Assembly (NCBI RefSeq): GCF_003240565.2
Contig: NZ_CP117255.1
Location: 1,488,001-1,552,000, forward strand
Direction: 5' to 3'
Length of the DNA stretch: 64,000 nucleotides
DNA from: Rhizobium tumorigenes
GTDB taxonomy: Bacteria > Pseudomonadota > Alphaproteobacteria > Rhizobiales > Rhizobiaceae
The position numbers and the translations under genes were made by a program. Positions 9,408-18,985 of the stretch are shown here, in pieces (position 1 is the first letter of the stretch; each line of letters opens with the position of its first letter). The notes beneath the pieces are model-generated. The model was not told where the DNA came from and did not search any database. It worked only from the letters and a program-made list of their open reading frames with translations.

Positions 9408-9512
9408 ATGCAGGCGCATTGTGAATTTGCTTCTTTTCCTTTATGGGGACGCCCAGAGATTGATCCCTACGCGCCATCCCAAGGGCGCCAACGACAGAGA
9501 ATTACAAGATGA
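9408..9512 (+). CDS. Candidate 34-codon leader ORF coupled to purC
   Basis: An ATG at 9408 is preceded directly by a very strong ribosome-binding region (GGAGGAAGGAG). It opens a 34-codon frame ([14 protein letters not shown]...QRITR) whose TGA overlaps the purC ATG as ATGA at 9509-9512. PurC has no convincing ribosome-binding site of its own, so re-initiation after this peptide is plausible. Within the ORF a small hairpin (GCGCC 9471-9475 with GGCGC 9484-9488) lies about 20 bases before purC. The peptide resembles no family I know. It could be a regulatory leader or a chance ORF. Confidence 0.5.
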   Translation: MQAHCEFASFPLWGRPEIDPYAPSQGRQRQRITR

Positions 9513-10273
9513 ACCGTCGCCGCCGTATCTACGAAGGCAAGGCAAAGATCCTTTATGAAGGACCCGAGCCTGGCACGCTGATCCAGTTCTTCAAGGATGA
9601 CGCGACCGCTTTCAACAAGAAAAAGCATGAAGTCATCGACGGCAAGGGTGTGCTCAACAACCGCATCTGCGAATACATCTTCAACCATCTGAACAAGATC
9701 GGCATCCCGACCCATTTCATCCGCCGCCTCAACATGCGCGAGCAGCTGATCAAGGAAGTCGAGATGATCCCGCTCGAGATCGTCGTGCGCAACGTCGCCG
9801 CCGGCTCGCTGGCAACGCGTCTCGGCATCGAGGAAGGCGTGGTCCTGCCGCGCTCGATCATCGAGTTCTATTACAAGTCCGATGCCCTCAACGACCCCAT
9901 GGTGTCGGAAGAGCACATCACGGCCTTTGGCTGGGCAAACCCCGCCGAACTCGACGACATCATGGCGCTGGCCATCCGCGTCAACGATTTCATGACAGGC
10001 CTGTTTCTCGGCGTCGGCATCCAGCTCGTCGACTTCAAGATCGAATGCGGCCGCCTTTTCGAGGGCGACATGATGCGCATCATCCTCGCCGACGAAATCT
10101 CGCCGGACTCCTGCCGTCTCTGGGATGTCGAAACCCACGAGAAGATGGACAAGGACCGGTTTCGTCGCGACATGGGCGGTTTGCTGGAAGCCTATTCCGA
10201 GGTAGCCCGTCGTCTCGGCATCATCAATGAAAATGAGCCCGTGCGCGGCACGGGACCGGTTCTCGTCAAGTAA
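9509..10273 (+). CDS. purC: Phosphoribosylaminoimidazole-succinocarboxamide synthase
   Basis: The 254-residue SAICAR synthetase starts [20 protein letters not shown] and has the family motifs [28 protein letters not shown] and the second signature [10 protein letters not shown]. It joins aspartate to CAIR with ATP. It begins the tight purC-purS-ORF-purQ cluster (17 bases to purS). The ATG is embedded in an ATGA overlap with the stop of an upstream 34-codon ORF, and no clear Shine-Dalgarno sequence precedes it, which suggests translational coupling. Confidence 0.97.
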   Translation: MNRRRRIYEGKAKILYEGPEPGTLIQFFKDDATAFNKKKHEVIDGKGVLNNRICEYIFNHLNKIGIPTHFIRRLNMREQLIKEVEMIPLEIVVRNVAAGSLATRLGIEEGVVLPRSIIEFYYKSDALNDPMVSEEHITAFGWANPAELDDIMALAIRVNDFMTGLFLGVGIQLVDFKIECGRLFEGDMMRIILADEISPDSCRLWDVETHEKMDKDRFRRDMGGLLEAYSEVARRLGIINENEPVRGTGPVLVK

Positions 10274-10290
10274 AAGGCAGGAAGACACCA

Positions 10291-10533
10291 GTGATCAAGG
10301 CTCGCGTCACCGTCACGCTTAAGAACGGCGTTCTCGACCCCCAGGGCAAGGCAATCGAAGGCGCGCTCGGCGCACTCGGATTTGAGGGCGTTGGCCATAT
10401 CCGCCAAGGCAAGGTTTTCGACGTCGTCCTCGACGGCACCGACAAGACCCGCGCCGAGGCTGACCTCAAGTCCATGTGTGAAAAACTGCTCGCAAACACG
10501 GTCATCGAGAACTATACTATAGCTCTCGACTGA
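10291..10533 (+). CDS. purS: FGAM synthase subunit PurS
   Basis: The 80-residue protein begins IKARVTVTLKNGVLDPQGKA, typical of PurS, which forms a complex with PurQ and the short PurL to make formylglycinamidine ribonucleotide. The start codon is GTG at 10291. It lies 17 bases after purC, and its presence explains the short 743-residue PurL encoded further downstream. Size and sequence are fully normal. Confidence 0.96.
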   Translation: MIKARVTVTLKNGVLDPQGKAIEGALGALGFEGVGHIRQGKVFDVVLDGTDKTRAEADLKSMCEKLLANTVIENYTIALD

Positions 10534-10542
10534 GGGTTGTAG

Positions 10543-10806
10543 GTGCAGGAAATGACCGAAACGCAAGAATTGATGGTCGGAATCCTTAGAAAAATTCAAG
10601 GTGACATATCCTTCCTTAAGGACGGTCACCGGGAGTTGCGGCAGGATATAGGCAGCCTGCGCGGGCACATGCACGTGATGCAGGGCGACATCAACAACCT
10701 GCACTCTGTCAACACTCAAATACTTGACCGTCTCGAGCGCATCGAAAATCGCCTCGAACTTCGTGAACTTGCAGAAGCACAAGCTAGGTTTGAACCGCAC
10801 CCATGA
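10543..10806 (+). CDS. Small coiled-coil protein between purS and purQ
   Basis: An 87-residue hydrophilic protein with heptad-like spacing ([38 protein letters not shown]) suggesting a coiled coil. It is wedged nine bases after purS and overlaps purQ by ATGA (10803-10806), so it is translated with the purine genes. A GTG at 10543 with GAGGG six bases upstream is the likely start; an ATG at 10552 is the alternative. Related small proteins occur at this spot in rhizobia, but I know of no assigned function. A role in PurSQL assembly is only a guess from position. Confidence 0.75.
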   Translation: MQEMTETQELMVGILRKIQGDISFLKDGHRELRQDIGSLRGHMHVMQGDINNLHSVNTQILDRLERIENRLELRELAEAQARFEPHP

Positions 10807-11474
10807 AATCAGCAGTCGTTCAGCTTCCAGGCCTAAACCGCGATCGTGATATGATCGCTGCCTTGACGAAAATCTCCGGCGTTGCGCCCATCACCGTCTG
10901 GCAGACGGAAACGGAAATTCCGGACGTCGACCTGATCGTCATTCCGGGCGGTTTTTCCTATGGCGATTACCTGCGTTGCGGCGCCATTGCGGCGCGCATG
11001 CCGGTCATGCGGGCGATCAAGGAAAAGGCCGAACAGGGTGTCAAGGTTCTCGGCGTCTGCAACGGTTTCCAGATCCTCGTCGAGGCCGGAATGCTACCCG
11101 GTGCGCTGATGCGCAACGCCTCGCTGAAGTTTGTCTGCAAGGAAATCAAGCTTGAGGTCGTCAATGCAGACACAGACTTCACGCGCGCCTATGAAAACGG
11201 CCAGGTGATCCGTTGCCCGATCGCCCATCATGACGGCAATTACTTCGCGGACGCCGAAACGCTGGCTTCCATCGAGGGCAACGGCCAAGTCGTTTTCCGC
11301 TATCTCGAAGACGGCAATCCCAACGGCTCGATGAACCATATCGCTGGCATCATCAACGCCAAGGGCAATGTGCTCGGCATGATGCCGCACCCGGAAAACC
11401 TGATCGAGGCCGCTCATGGCGGCTCGGACGGGCGTGGCCTGTTCGCCTCCGCACTCGACATTGTCGCAGCTTGA
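10803..11474 (+). CDS. purQ: FGAM synthase glutaminase subunit PurQ
   Basis: The 223-residue class-I glutamine amidotransferase starts [17 protein letters not shown]. It has the nucleophile motif [15 protein letters not shown] (Cys near residue 86) and the His-Glu pair in [16 protein letters not shown] near 196-198. It supplies ammonia from glutamine to PurL for conversion of FGAR to FGAM. Its ATG overlaps the stop of the preceding small coiled-coil gene by four bases. Length and motifs are complete. Confidence 0.97.
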   Translation: MKSAVVQLPGLNRDRDMIAALTKISGVAPITVWQTETEIPDVDLIVIPGGFSYGDYLRCGAIAARMPVMRAIKEKAEQGVKVLGVCNGFQILVEAGMLPGALMRNASLKFVCKEIKLEVVNADTDFTRAYENGQVIRCPIAHHDGNYFADAETLASIEGNGQVVFRYLEDGNPNGSMNHIAGIINAKGNVLGMMPHPENLIEAAHGGSDGRGLFASALDIVAA

Positions 11475-11593
11475 GACATTCCCGACATTCTGCCATTGAC
11501 CGGCGCGTTCTCCCTGAATGCGCCGCAAAGGCAGCTTATTGGCTCGTGAATTGGCGAAGCGAGTTCGGCCCGACAGATTGAAAGACAGATTTG

Positions 11594-12001
11594 ATGCGCA
11601 TTTCTACCAACGGAATTCTGACCGCCGCCACCCTCTCCGCCTTGGCAGTCTTTGCCGCTTCATGCCAGTCCAAGCGTGCACCTGAGGTCACGCTGACCCA
11701 GCCCCGCACCGCGCTGTCGACGATGGAGCGCGTTGCGGTTGCCGCCCATGGCTGCTGGTTCAAGTCATCCGACCCCGCCTTCGCGCGCTACACGATGGCG
11801 CCGGAATTGAATTCCTTCACCGGCCGGCCGCGTTTCCTCGTCGTTGAGCGCAGCCAGCCGACAGGCCGCCCCTTGCTCGTCGTCCAGGCCGAAGGCGACC
11901 CTGCGAAGCTTGCTGCCTTCGGACCGCTGATGAACGGTCCTAACTCGGCCCGCATCACCTCAGACATCAACCGCTGGGCCGGCGGCACCAAGGGCTGCTG
12001 A
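11594..12001 (+). CDS. Putative lipoprotein, unknown function
   Basis: The 135-residue product has a lipoprotein signal: MRISTNGILTAATLSALAVF ending in a lipobox (FAASC, Cys near 25), followed by a soluble domain containing RPRFLVVERS and RPLLVVQAEGDPAKLAAFGP. It is probably anchored in the outer or inner membrane facing the periplasm. ATG at 11594 is preferred over an adjacent TTG. I do not recognise a named domain. It lies between purQ and the DUF1127 gene, convergent with the latter, and is probably transcribed on its own or by read-through from purQ. Confidence 0.72.
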   Translation: MRISTNGILTAATLSALAVFAASCQSKRAPEVTLTQPRTALSTMERVAVAAHGCWFKSSDPAFARYTMAPELNSFTGRPRFLVVERSQPTGRPLLVVQAEGDPAKLAAFGPLMNGPNSARITSDINRWAGGTKGC

Positions 12002-12017
12002 GAATTCAGACACCCGA

Positions 12018-12254
12018 CTATTCCCAGAAAAATGACTTCGCGACCTCGCGCCGCGCCTCCGCGCGGGTCAGACCTATGTCGCGCAACTGATCCACGGAGA
12101 GCGCACGAAGCGCCCGGCGGCTACTCCTCTTTTCCGACCACACCGCCATCCGTTCGATGATGCTGGCGGCGAACGCCTTTGGCCGACGATGCCGCTGCGG
12201 CGCGTCGCTATCGATTGCACCCCGCCATTCCGGAATTGTATCAATTGTACCCAT
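12018..12254 (-). CDS. DUF1127 (YjiS-like) small protein
   Basis: The 78-residue protein ends RRALRALSVDQLRDIGLTRA followed by EARREVAKSFFWE. The R.L..L.d.qL.DIGLtR core is diagnostic of DUF1127. Members in alphaproteobacteria are small arginine-rich proteins linked to RNA-related and phosphate or stress responses; the role of this copy cannot be told. It is divergent from the MocR-type gene at 12356. The first codons overlap a GGGTACAAT element that recurs in inverted orientation near the neighbour's start. Confidence 0.85.
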   Translation of the reverse strand: MGTIDTIPEWRGAIDSDAPQRHRRPKAFAASIIERMAVWSEKRSSRRALRALSVDQLRDIGLTRAEARREVAKSFFWE

Positions 12255-12355
12255 TGCTCACACCTCGCTCTTGGGAATAACCGTTCGCTCAATTTTCTGC
12301 CCGAATAGGGGTCGTAATCTTGACATTGAACGGGTACAATGCCACGATTGTCACC

Positions 12356-13774
12356 ATGACAAATTGGCTTCCAGACATTTCCAGCGGTACGGGTCCGGTT
12401 TACGTTCGGGTCGCGGACAGCATTGAAACCGCGATCGGCCACGGCATCCTGCCGCCCGGTGCAAAGCTACCGCCGCAACGCAATCTGGCCTTCGACATCG
12501 GCGTGACCATCGGCACGATCAGTCGCGCCTATGCCCTCGTCCACGAACGCGGGCTGGTTGCCGGCGAAGTCGGGCGCGGTACCTACGTGCTCGATCGCGA
12601 GCACAGCAAGCCGATCACCCAGATGGACCCGATCACGCAGGCCCTGTCCGGCACGCGTGGCATGGAAGCGCCATCGGCCACGGTTCGCATGGACACGACC
12701 GCAGCTCCCGATATTGGCCAGGGCGAGATCATCGGCCGCCTGTTTGCCGATATCAGCCGCGAAAAAAGCATGGAGATCTCGTCATACTCCCGTACTTTCC
12801 CCGCCAGCTGGTCCTTGGCCGGGCAAGCCTGGCTGTCTCGAAACGACTGGCGTCCTGCGGTCGAAAATGTCGTTCCGACCCTTGGCGCCCATGCCGCAGC
12901 TATCGCGGTTATTGCGGCAGTCACCTCGCCCGGCGACAAGATCGTGTTCGAGAACCTCACCTACACCCAGGTCAGCCGTGCAACTCGGCTGCTCGGACGG
13001 CGCGCGATCCTGGTGGAATCCGATGAACAGGGCATCATTCCTGATGATTTCGAGCGCCTCTGCCAGCAGCAGCATCCGCGCCTCGCCTTCCTGATGCCAA
13101 CCGCCCATAACCCGACGCTGACGACCATGCCGGAAGCACGCCGCCGTGCCATTGCCGCCATTGCCCGACGGCACAGCGTCTGGCTGATCGAGGACGACAT
13201 CTATGGCGGCATGACCGGGGACGAGACGCCTCTGATGGCAAGCATTGCACCGGAACGCACTTTCCTGGTCAGTGGACTGTCGAAATCCGTGACGGCGGGC
13301 GTGCGCGGCGGCTGGGTCGCCTGCCCGCCGCACTTTGCCCAGCGGGTGAAGGTGACGCACAAGATGTCGACCGGCGGACTACCGTTTATCCTTGCCGAGA
13401 CTGGCGCACGCCTCGTCCACAGCGGTCACGCCCTGTCGCTTAGAGCCCGCACCGTGGCCGAAATCGCCACCCGAGAAGCGATGGCGCGCGAAGCATTTGC
13501 CGGCTTCGAGTTCTCCTCCCACCCGCACATTCCATTCCTGTGGTTGAAACTGCCAGAGCCGTGGTTGTCGGGCACTTTCAAGCAGGCCGCGCTGGCGGAA
13601 GGCGTACTGATCGATGACGAAGACGAGTTCAAGGCTGCCAGGACTGAGAAGGTCTATCACCGGGTCCGAATTGCCTTCTCCTCGCCGCAGGACAGAACGG
13701 ATGTGCTCTCGGCATTCATGACCTTGCGCCGGCTGCTCGAAAACGGCTCTGCGGCCTACGATAGCGACAGCTAA
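12356..13774 (+). CDS. MocR-family GntR/aminotransferase transcription regulator
   Basis: The 472-residue protein fuses an N-terminal GntR winged helix (about 15-80, with PPGAKLPPQRNLAFDIGVT and VGRGTYVLDR) to a fold-type I aminotransferase domain. The latter has the substrate-pocket LMPTAHNPT, the Asp segment WLIEDDIYGG and the PLP lysine in FLVSGLSKSVTAGVRGGW. MocR proteins use PLP as effector or cofactor and control genes of vitamin B6, GABA or amino-acid metabolism. The open frame extends to a TTG at 12320, but ATG 12356 begins the homologous region. It is divergent from the DUF1127 gene, with candidate operator repeats between them. Confidence 0.88.
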   Translation: MTNWLPDISSGTGPVYVRVADSIETAIGHGILPPGAKLPPQRNLAFDIGVTIGTISRAYALVHERGLVAGEVGRGTYVLDREHSKPITQMDPITQALSGTRGMEAPSATVRMDTTAAPDIGQGEIIGRLFADISREKSMEISSYSRTFPASWSLAGQAWLSRNDWRPAVENVVPTLGAHAAAIAVIAAVTSPGDKIVFENLTYTQVSRATRLLGRRAILVESDEQGIIPDDFERLCQQQHPRLAFLMPTAHNPTLTTMPEARRRAIAAIARRHSVWLIEDDIYGGMTGDETPLMASIAPERTFLVSGLSKSVTAGVRGGWVACPPHFAQRVKVTHKMSTGGLPFILAETGARLVHSGHALSLRARTVAEIATREAMAREAFAGFEFSSHPHIPFLWLKLPEPWLSGTFKQAALAEGVLIDDEDEFKAARTEKVYHRVRIAFSSPQDRTDVLSAFMTLRRLLENGSAAYDSDS

Positions 13775-13906
13775 AGCAACTGTGGCTTTTCGGTGTCAGC
13801 CGCCAGGAAAGCGCCGGCTCCGCGCACCGGCTTCTTTACCCGACATTTCCCAATGCTACGAATTGATGCCGCCAGCGATTCGTGCGGCGTGGTGATGGAG
13901 ATCGAG

Positions 13907-14500
13907 ATGCGCCTCAACGGTAGCTTACGTGCCTTTGCTTTTGTAAGTGCCACGTTGGCGTCTCTGGTATCCGGGTCATCCGCGATAGCAGCCGACATGA
14001 GCCAGGCCCCTGCCGATACCACCAGGATCTTCGACGAACTGCGCTTCGGCGCTAGCGCTTCGATCCAGACCGGACACGACCACGAAAACGGCGTCTTTCC
14101 GGACGTTCAGGTGCTCTTCAATCCGTTCGGCTACAATCCGGCCGGCGACTGGAAGGACCAGATCACCCATCCCCGCATCCATATCGGCACATCGATCGGC
14201 ACCGGCGGGTCGGCTGACCAGCTGTACAGCGGCCTGACGTGGACGATGACCTATTCGAGCGGCATTTTCACGGAAGCGGGCTTCGGCGGTGTCATCCACA
14301 ACGGCAATCTGACAGCGGAGAACGATGGCCCCAAGCTAGGCTGTCATCTGCTGTTTCATGAATATCTCGGCGCAGGCTATAATTTCGACAGCCATTGGAG
14401 CCTGATGGCGCAGGTTGCGCACTCCTCGCATGCCGATCTCTGCAATGGCCCCAACGCCGGCATGACCCGCGCCGGGCTACTGGTCGGCTACAAGTTCTGA
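13907..14500 (+). CDS. PagL-like acyloxyacyl hydrolase (lipid A 3-O-deacylase)
   Basis: The 197-residue protein has a signal peptide (MRLNGSLRAFAFVSATLASL through AIAA) and amphipathic beta strands ending in an aromatic C-terminus (GLLVGYKF), as in outer-membrane barrels. The segment QVAHSSHADLCNGPNAGMT resembles the PagL active-site His-x-Ser region followed by NPG-like residues. PagL removes the 3-O acyl chain of lipid A. The catalytic glutamate of well-studied PagL enzymes is not obvious here, so activity is inferred. Start 13907 is chosen because GGAG lies six bases upstream; an ATG at 13895 is possible. A terminator hairpin follows at 14526. Confidence 0.68.
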   Translation: MRLNGSLRAFAFVSATLASLVSGSSAIAADMSQAPADTTRIFDELRFGASASIQTGHDHENGVFPDVQVLFNPFGYNPAGDWKDQITHPRIHIGTSIGTGGSADQLYSGLTWTMTYSSGIFTEAGFGGVIHNGNLTAENDGPKLGCHLLFHEYLGAGYNFDSHWSLMAQVAHSSHADLCNGPNAGMTRAGLLVGYKF

Positions 14501-14525
14501 TAGCGACGTTGTGCTTTCCTGTGTG

Positions 14526-16854
<2,329 letters not shown>

Positions 16855-16869
16855 GGGGAGTAGACGACG

Positions 16870-17103
16870 ATGGCCATGAAACCCGGCGATATCGAAGACA
16901 TGATCAAGGCCGGCATTCCCGGCGCCACAGTGACGATCCGCGACCTCGCCGGCGACGGCGATCACTACGCGGCGGAGGTCGTCTCCGAGGCGTTCCGTGG
17001 CAAGACGCGCGTGCAGCAGCACAAGATGGTCTATGAAGCCCTTCAGGGAAACATGGGTGGCGTGCTGCACGCCCTGGCGCTGCAAACGTCCGTTCCGGAG
17101 TAA
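16870..17103 (+). CDS. BolA-family protein
   Basis: The 77-residue protein contains the BolA signature VSEAFRGKTRVQQHKMVYEA with the conserved His, and GDGDHYAAEVVS, typical of the short BolA2/YrbA-like group. Such proteins form [2Fe-2S] complexes with monothiol CGFS glutaredoxins. A CGFS glutaredoxin (grxD) lies 1.45 kb downstream, beyond an inverted gene. It is 15 bases after purL and probably co-transcribed with it, a common arrangement in rhizobia. Confidence 0.93.
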   Translation: MAMKPGDIEDMIKAGIPGATVTIRDLAGDGDHYAAEVVSEAFRGKTRVQQHKMVYEALQGNMGGVLHALALQTSVPE

Positions 17104-17109
17104 CAAGAG

Positions 17110-17140
17110 TGCCGGTTCCTAGAGGACCGGCAGTTTCTTC
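17110..17140. terminator. Hairpin at the convergent end of bolA and the hydrolase gene
   Basis: GCCGGTTCCT pairs with AGGACCGGC with one bulged base, followed by AGTTTCTT. It sits between the bolA stop (17103) and the last codons of the minus-strand gene ending at 17119, so it may serve bolA. The U-tract is weak. Confidence 0.4.
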
Positions 17141-18270
17141 TGCGTGAACTCGGTGAAATCGGAGGCCAGCAGCGGGCCGGCTGTCATCAGCGTAAAATCG
17201 AAGGGCGCCTTAATATCCGGCCCCAGCACGTATTGCCGGTGAACGCGCAGGAAATCGCGCTTGATCTTCCGGTAGTGGACATCGCTCAGCATCGTCTTGA
17301 AGCGCACAAAGATAATTTCCCCCTGCCTCTTCTCCGGATGACCGCAAAGCGCCACGACCTTCGTCTTGTAGAAATGGATGGCGTCGGTCAGGCAATGGAC
17401 CTCGATCAAGGAGATCGCCGGACAATCCGCAATCAGCCCTACCCGCGCCCGCAAAACCTTTGCCGAGCGGAACAGCGCGCATTGCAGGATCGCGCTGCCA
17501 AGCGTCAGGAAGACTACACGCTTGCCTTCGAACAACGCCGGCTCCCGCTCGAGCAGGAGGCCTATCACATGCACTGCCACAGTCGAGCCCATGCTGTGCG
17601 ACGAGATCACATATTCATCGGCAGGCTCGCGCAATGCCTCACGAACGCCTGCGGCGCAGCGCTCCAGCCAGGCTTCGGCATCGAGACCACGCAGCCCCGC
17701 CATCGCCACGGCCATCTCCCAGTCCGAAAACAGATGCAACGTATGCAGCCTGTCCCTGCGCGGTAGAAACACATACCGGAAAAGTATTGCAGCAAGGGGC
17801 ACACTGAAAAGCAGGCTCCAGACACCCAACCCCAAATAATAGGGCGCCGCCGCTATCAGCAGGCCTGCGGCAAGTGCTGCAAGCACCAGCAGGAACGGAA
17901 AGACAAAAAACAATCCGAAACGCCAGGCATGACGAAAGTAGCCGCTCAATCCACCTCCGACGATGACGCGAAGCGCTGCGCGATAACCGAAGCCGAGGCG
18001 GGTGAGGAGGTTGCGGCCGTTGAGACGCGATACGAGGTCGTTGTGATCGAAAATGTGCACGCGGCTTTCGGTCTGCCAGGCACCGGCACTCGCACTGACA
18101 TCGAAATAGGAGGTCGAACCAGTGCGCTTGAAATCGCCGATATCGGCAAGGTAACCCCAGACGTCCGCGCTTTGCTTTGCCGCGCGTGCGTAACGCGCCC
18201 TGTGGGCTGCAGCATCGAGCGGCTCGAAACCTGGAAAATGCAGGACGACCCGCTTCTGAACCTTTGTCAT
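17119..18270 (-). CDS. Membrane-anchored alpha/beta-hydrolase-like protein, unknown function
   Basis: The 383-residue protein has an N-terminal strand (RVVLHFPGFEPLDAAAHRAR), a central hydrophobic hairpin of two membrane helices (FGLFFVFPFLLVLAALAAGL and LGVWSLLFSVPLAAILFRYV, about residues 115-165), and a lipase-like nucleophile elbow YVISSHSMGSTVAVHV near 220. A plausible Ser-hydrolase core is followed by CLTDAIHFYKTK. I do not recognise a named family. It lies in inverted orientation between bolA and grxD, two genes that work together and are often neighbours. The start at 18270 fits the first conserved strand. Confidence 0.75.
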   Translation of the reverse strand: MTKVQKRVVLHFPGFEPLDAAAHRARYARAAKQSADVWGYLADIGDFKRTGSTSYFDVSASAGAWQTESRVHIFDHNDLVSRLNGRNLLTRLGFGYRAALRVIVGGGLSGYFRHAWRFGLFFVFPFLLVLAALAAGLLIAAAPYYLGLGVWSLLFSVPLAAILFRYVFLPRRDRLHTLHLFSDWEMAVAMAGLRGLDAEAWLERCAAGVREALREPADEYVISSHSMGSTVAVHVIGLLLEREPALFEGKRVVFLTLGSAILQCALFRSAKVLRARVGLIADCPAISLIEVHCLTDAIHFYKTKVVALCGHPEKRQGEIIFVRFKTMLSDVHYRKIKRDFLRVHRQYVLGPDIKAPFDFTLMTAGPLLASDFTEFTQKKLPVL

Positions 18271-18519
18271 CGACGTCCATCAATGTCGCGGGAAGCGCGA
18301 CGAATACAAGTTATCAGGGGACCCGGCAGGACTGGAAAACACGCCGCTTTGGCAAGGTGGTTTGCTAGCCGAAGTCGATCGATATTCATAGCCGCGATGT
18401 GTCGGCACGCATCATTTGGTCATATCCTGCCTTGTCCACCACACGCCAAAAAAAGCAATGCCGCACTATTGCGGCTGGAATTTGAGCGACCACATGCTAT
18501 GTAAGACGAACAATCGACG

Positions 18520-18540
18520 ATGCGGGCCTTGAACCCGCAT
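18520..18540. other. Inverted repeat in the grxD leader
   Basis: ATGCGGG (18520-18526) and CCCGCAT (18534-18540) form a perfect 7-bp stem with a 7-base loop, directly before the ribosome-binding AAAGGA of grxD. It could be an RNA hairpin in the leader or a DNA operator. The rest of the 286-bp gap 18271-18556 shows nothing else that I can name. Confidence 0.35.
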
Positions 18541-18556
18541 GTGAAAGGATAATCTG

Positions 18557-18889
18557 ATGAGCGGCATCAACGAATTGATCGACAATGAAGTGAAGAGCAG
18601 CGACGTCGTTCTGTTCATGAAAGGCACACCGCAGTTCCCGCAGTGTGGTTTCTCCGGAAAAGTGGTCCAGATACTGGATTACATCGGTGTCGACTACAAG
18701 GGCGTCAATGTCCTTGCCGACGCGGAAATCCGTCAGGGTATCAAGGACTATTCGAACTGGCCGACTATTCCCCAGCTCTACGTCAAGGGCGAATTCGTCG
18801 GCGGTTGCGACATCATCACAGAGATGTTCCAGGCCGGCGAACTGCAGCAGCATTTCCAGGAACAGGGCGTCCCCGTCCGCGTTGCCTGA
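18557..18889 (+). CDS. grxD: Monothiol CGFS glutaredoxin Grx4
   Basis: The 110-residue protein has the CGFS active site ([18 protein letters not shown]), the GSH-contacting [20 protein letters not shown] and a normal length. These glutaredoxins carry and transfer [2Fe-2S] clusters and pair with BolA proteins. A clear AAAGGA ribosome-binding site precedes the ATG. It is followed by two stem-loops (18896-18913 and 18938-18960), so it is probably a single-gene transcript here, separated from bolA by the inverted hydrolase gene. Confidence 0.96.
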   Translation: MSGINELIDNEVKSSDVVLFMKGTPQFPQCGFSGKVVQILDYIGVDYKGVNVLADAEIRQGIKDYSNWPTIPQLYVKGEFVGGCDIITEMFQAGELQQHFQEQGVPVRVA

Positions 18890-18895
18890 TCGGGT

Positions 18896-18915
18896 ACCGG
18901 GCACCCGCCCGGTTT
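18896..18915 (+). terminator. Terminator hairpin after grxD
   Basis: ACCGGGC (18896-18902), loop ACCC, GCCCGGT (18907-18913) followed by TT, seven bases after the grxD stop. Confidence 0.55.
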
Positions 18916-18937
18916 CCATTGTCCACTCCATCTGCTA

Positions 18938-18962
18938 GGCGCTGCCTCTTCGGCAGCGCCTT
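18938..18962 (+). terminator. Second strong hairpin between grxD and the MFS genes
   Basis: A perfect 9-bp stem GGCGCTGCC/GGCAGCGCC with loop TCTTC. Only TT follows, so it is a weak intrinsic terminator or a 3'-end stabiliser. It ends 25 bases before the first MFS start. Confidence 0.5.
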
Positions 18963-18985
18963 GGCACGTTTATGGGAATGAAATC

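Noticed and set aside
12320..12340. TTGACA and TACAAT as a promoter for the MocR gene
   Set aside because: Only nine bases separate the two elements, far short of 16-18. The TACAAT belongs to a repeated operator-like element instead.
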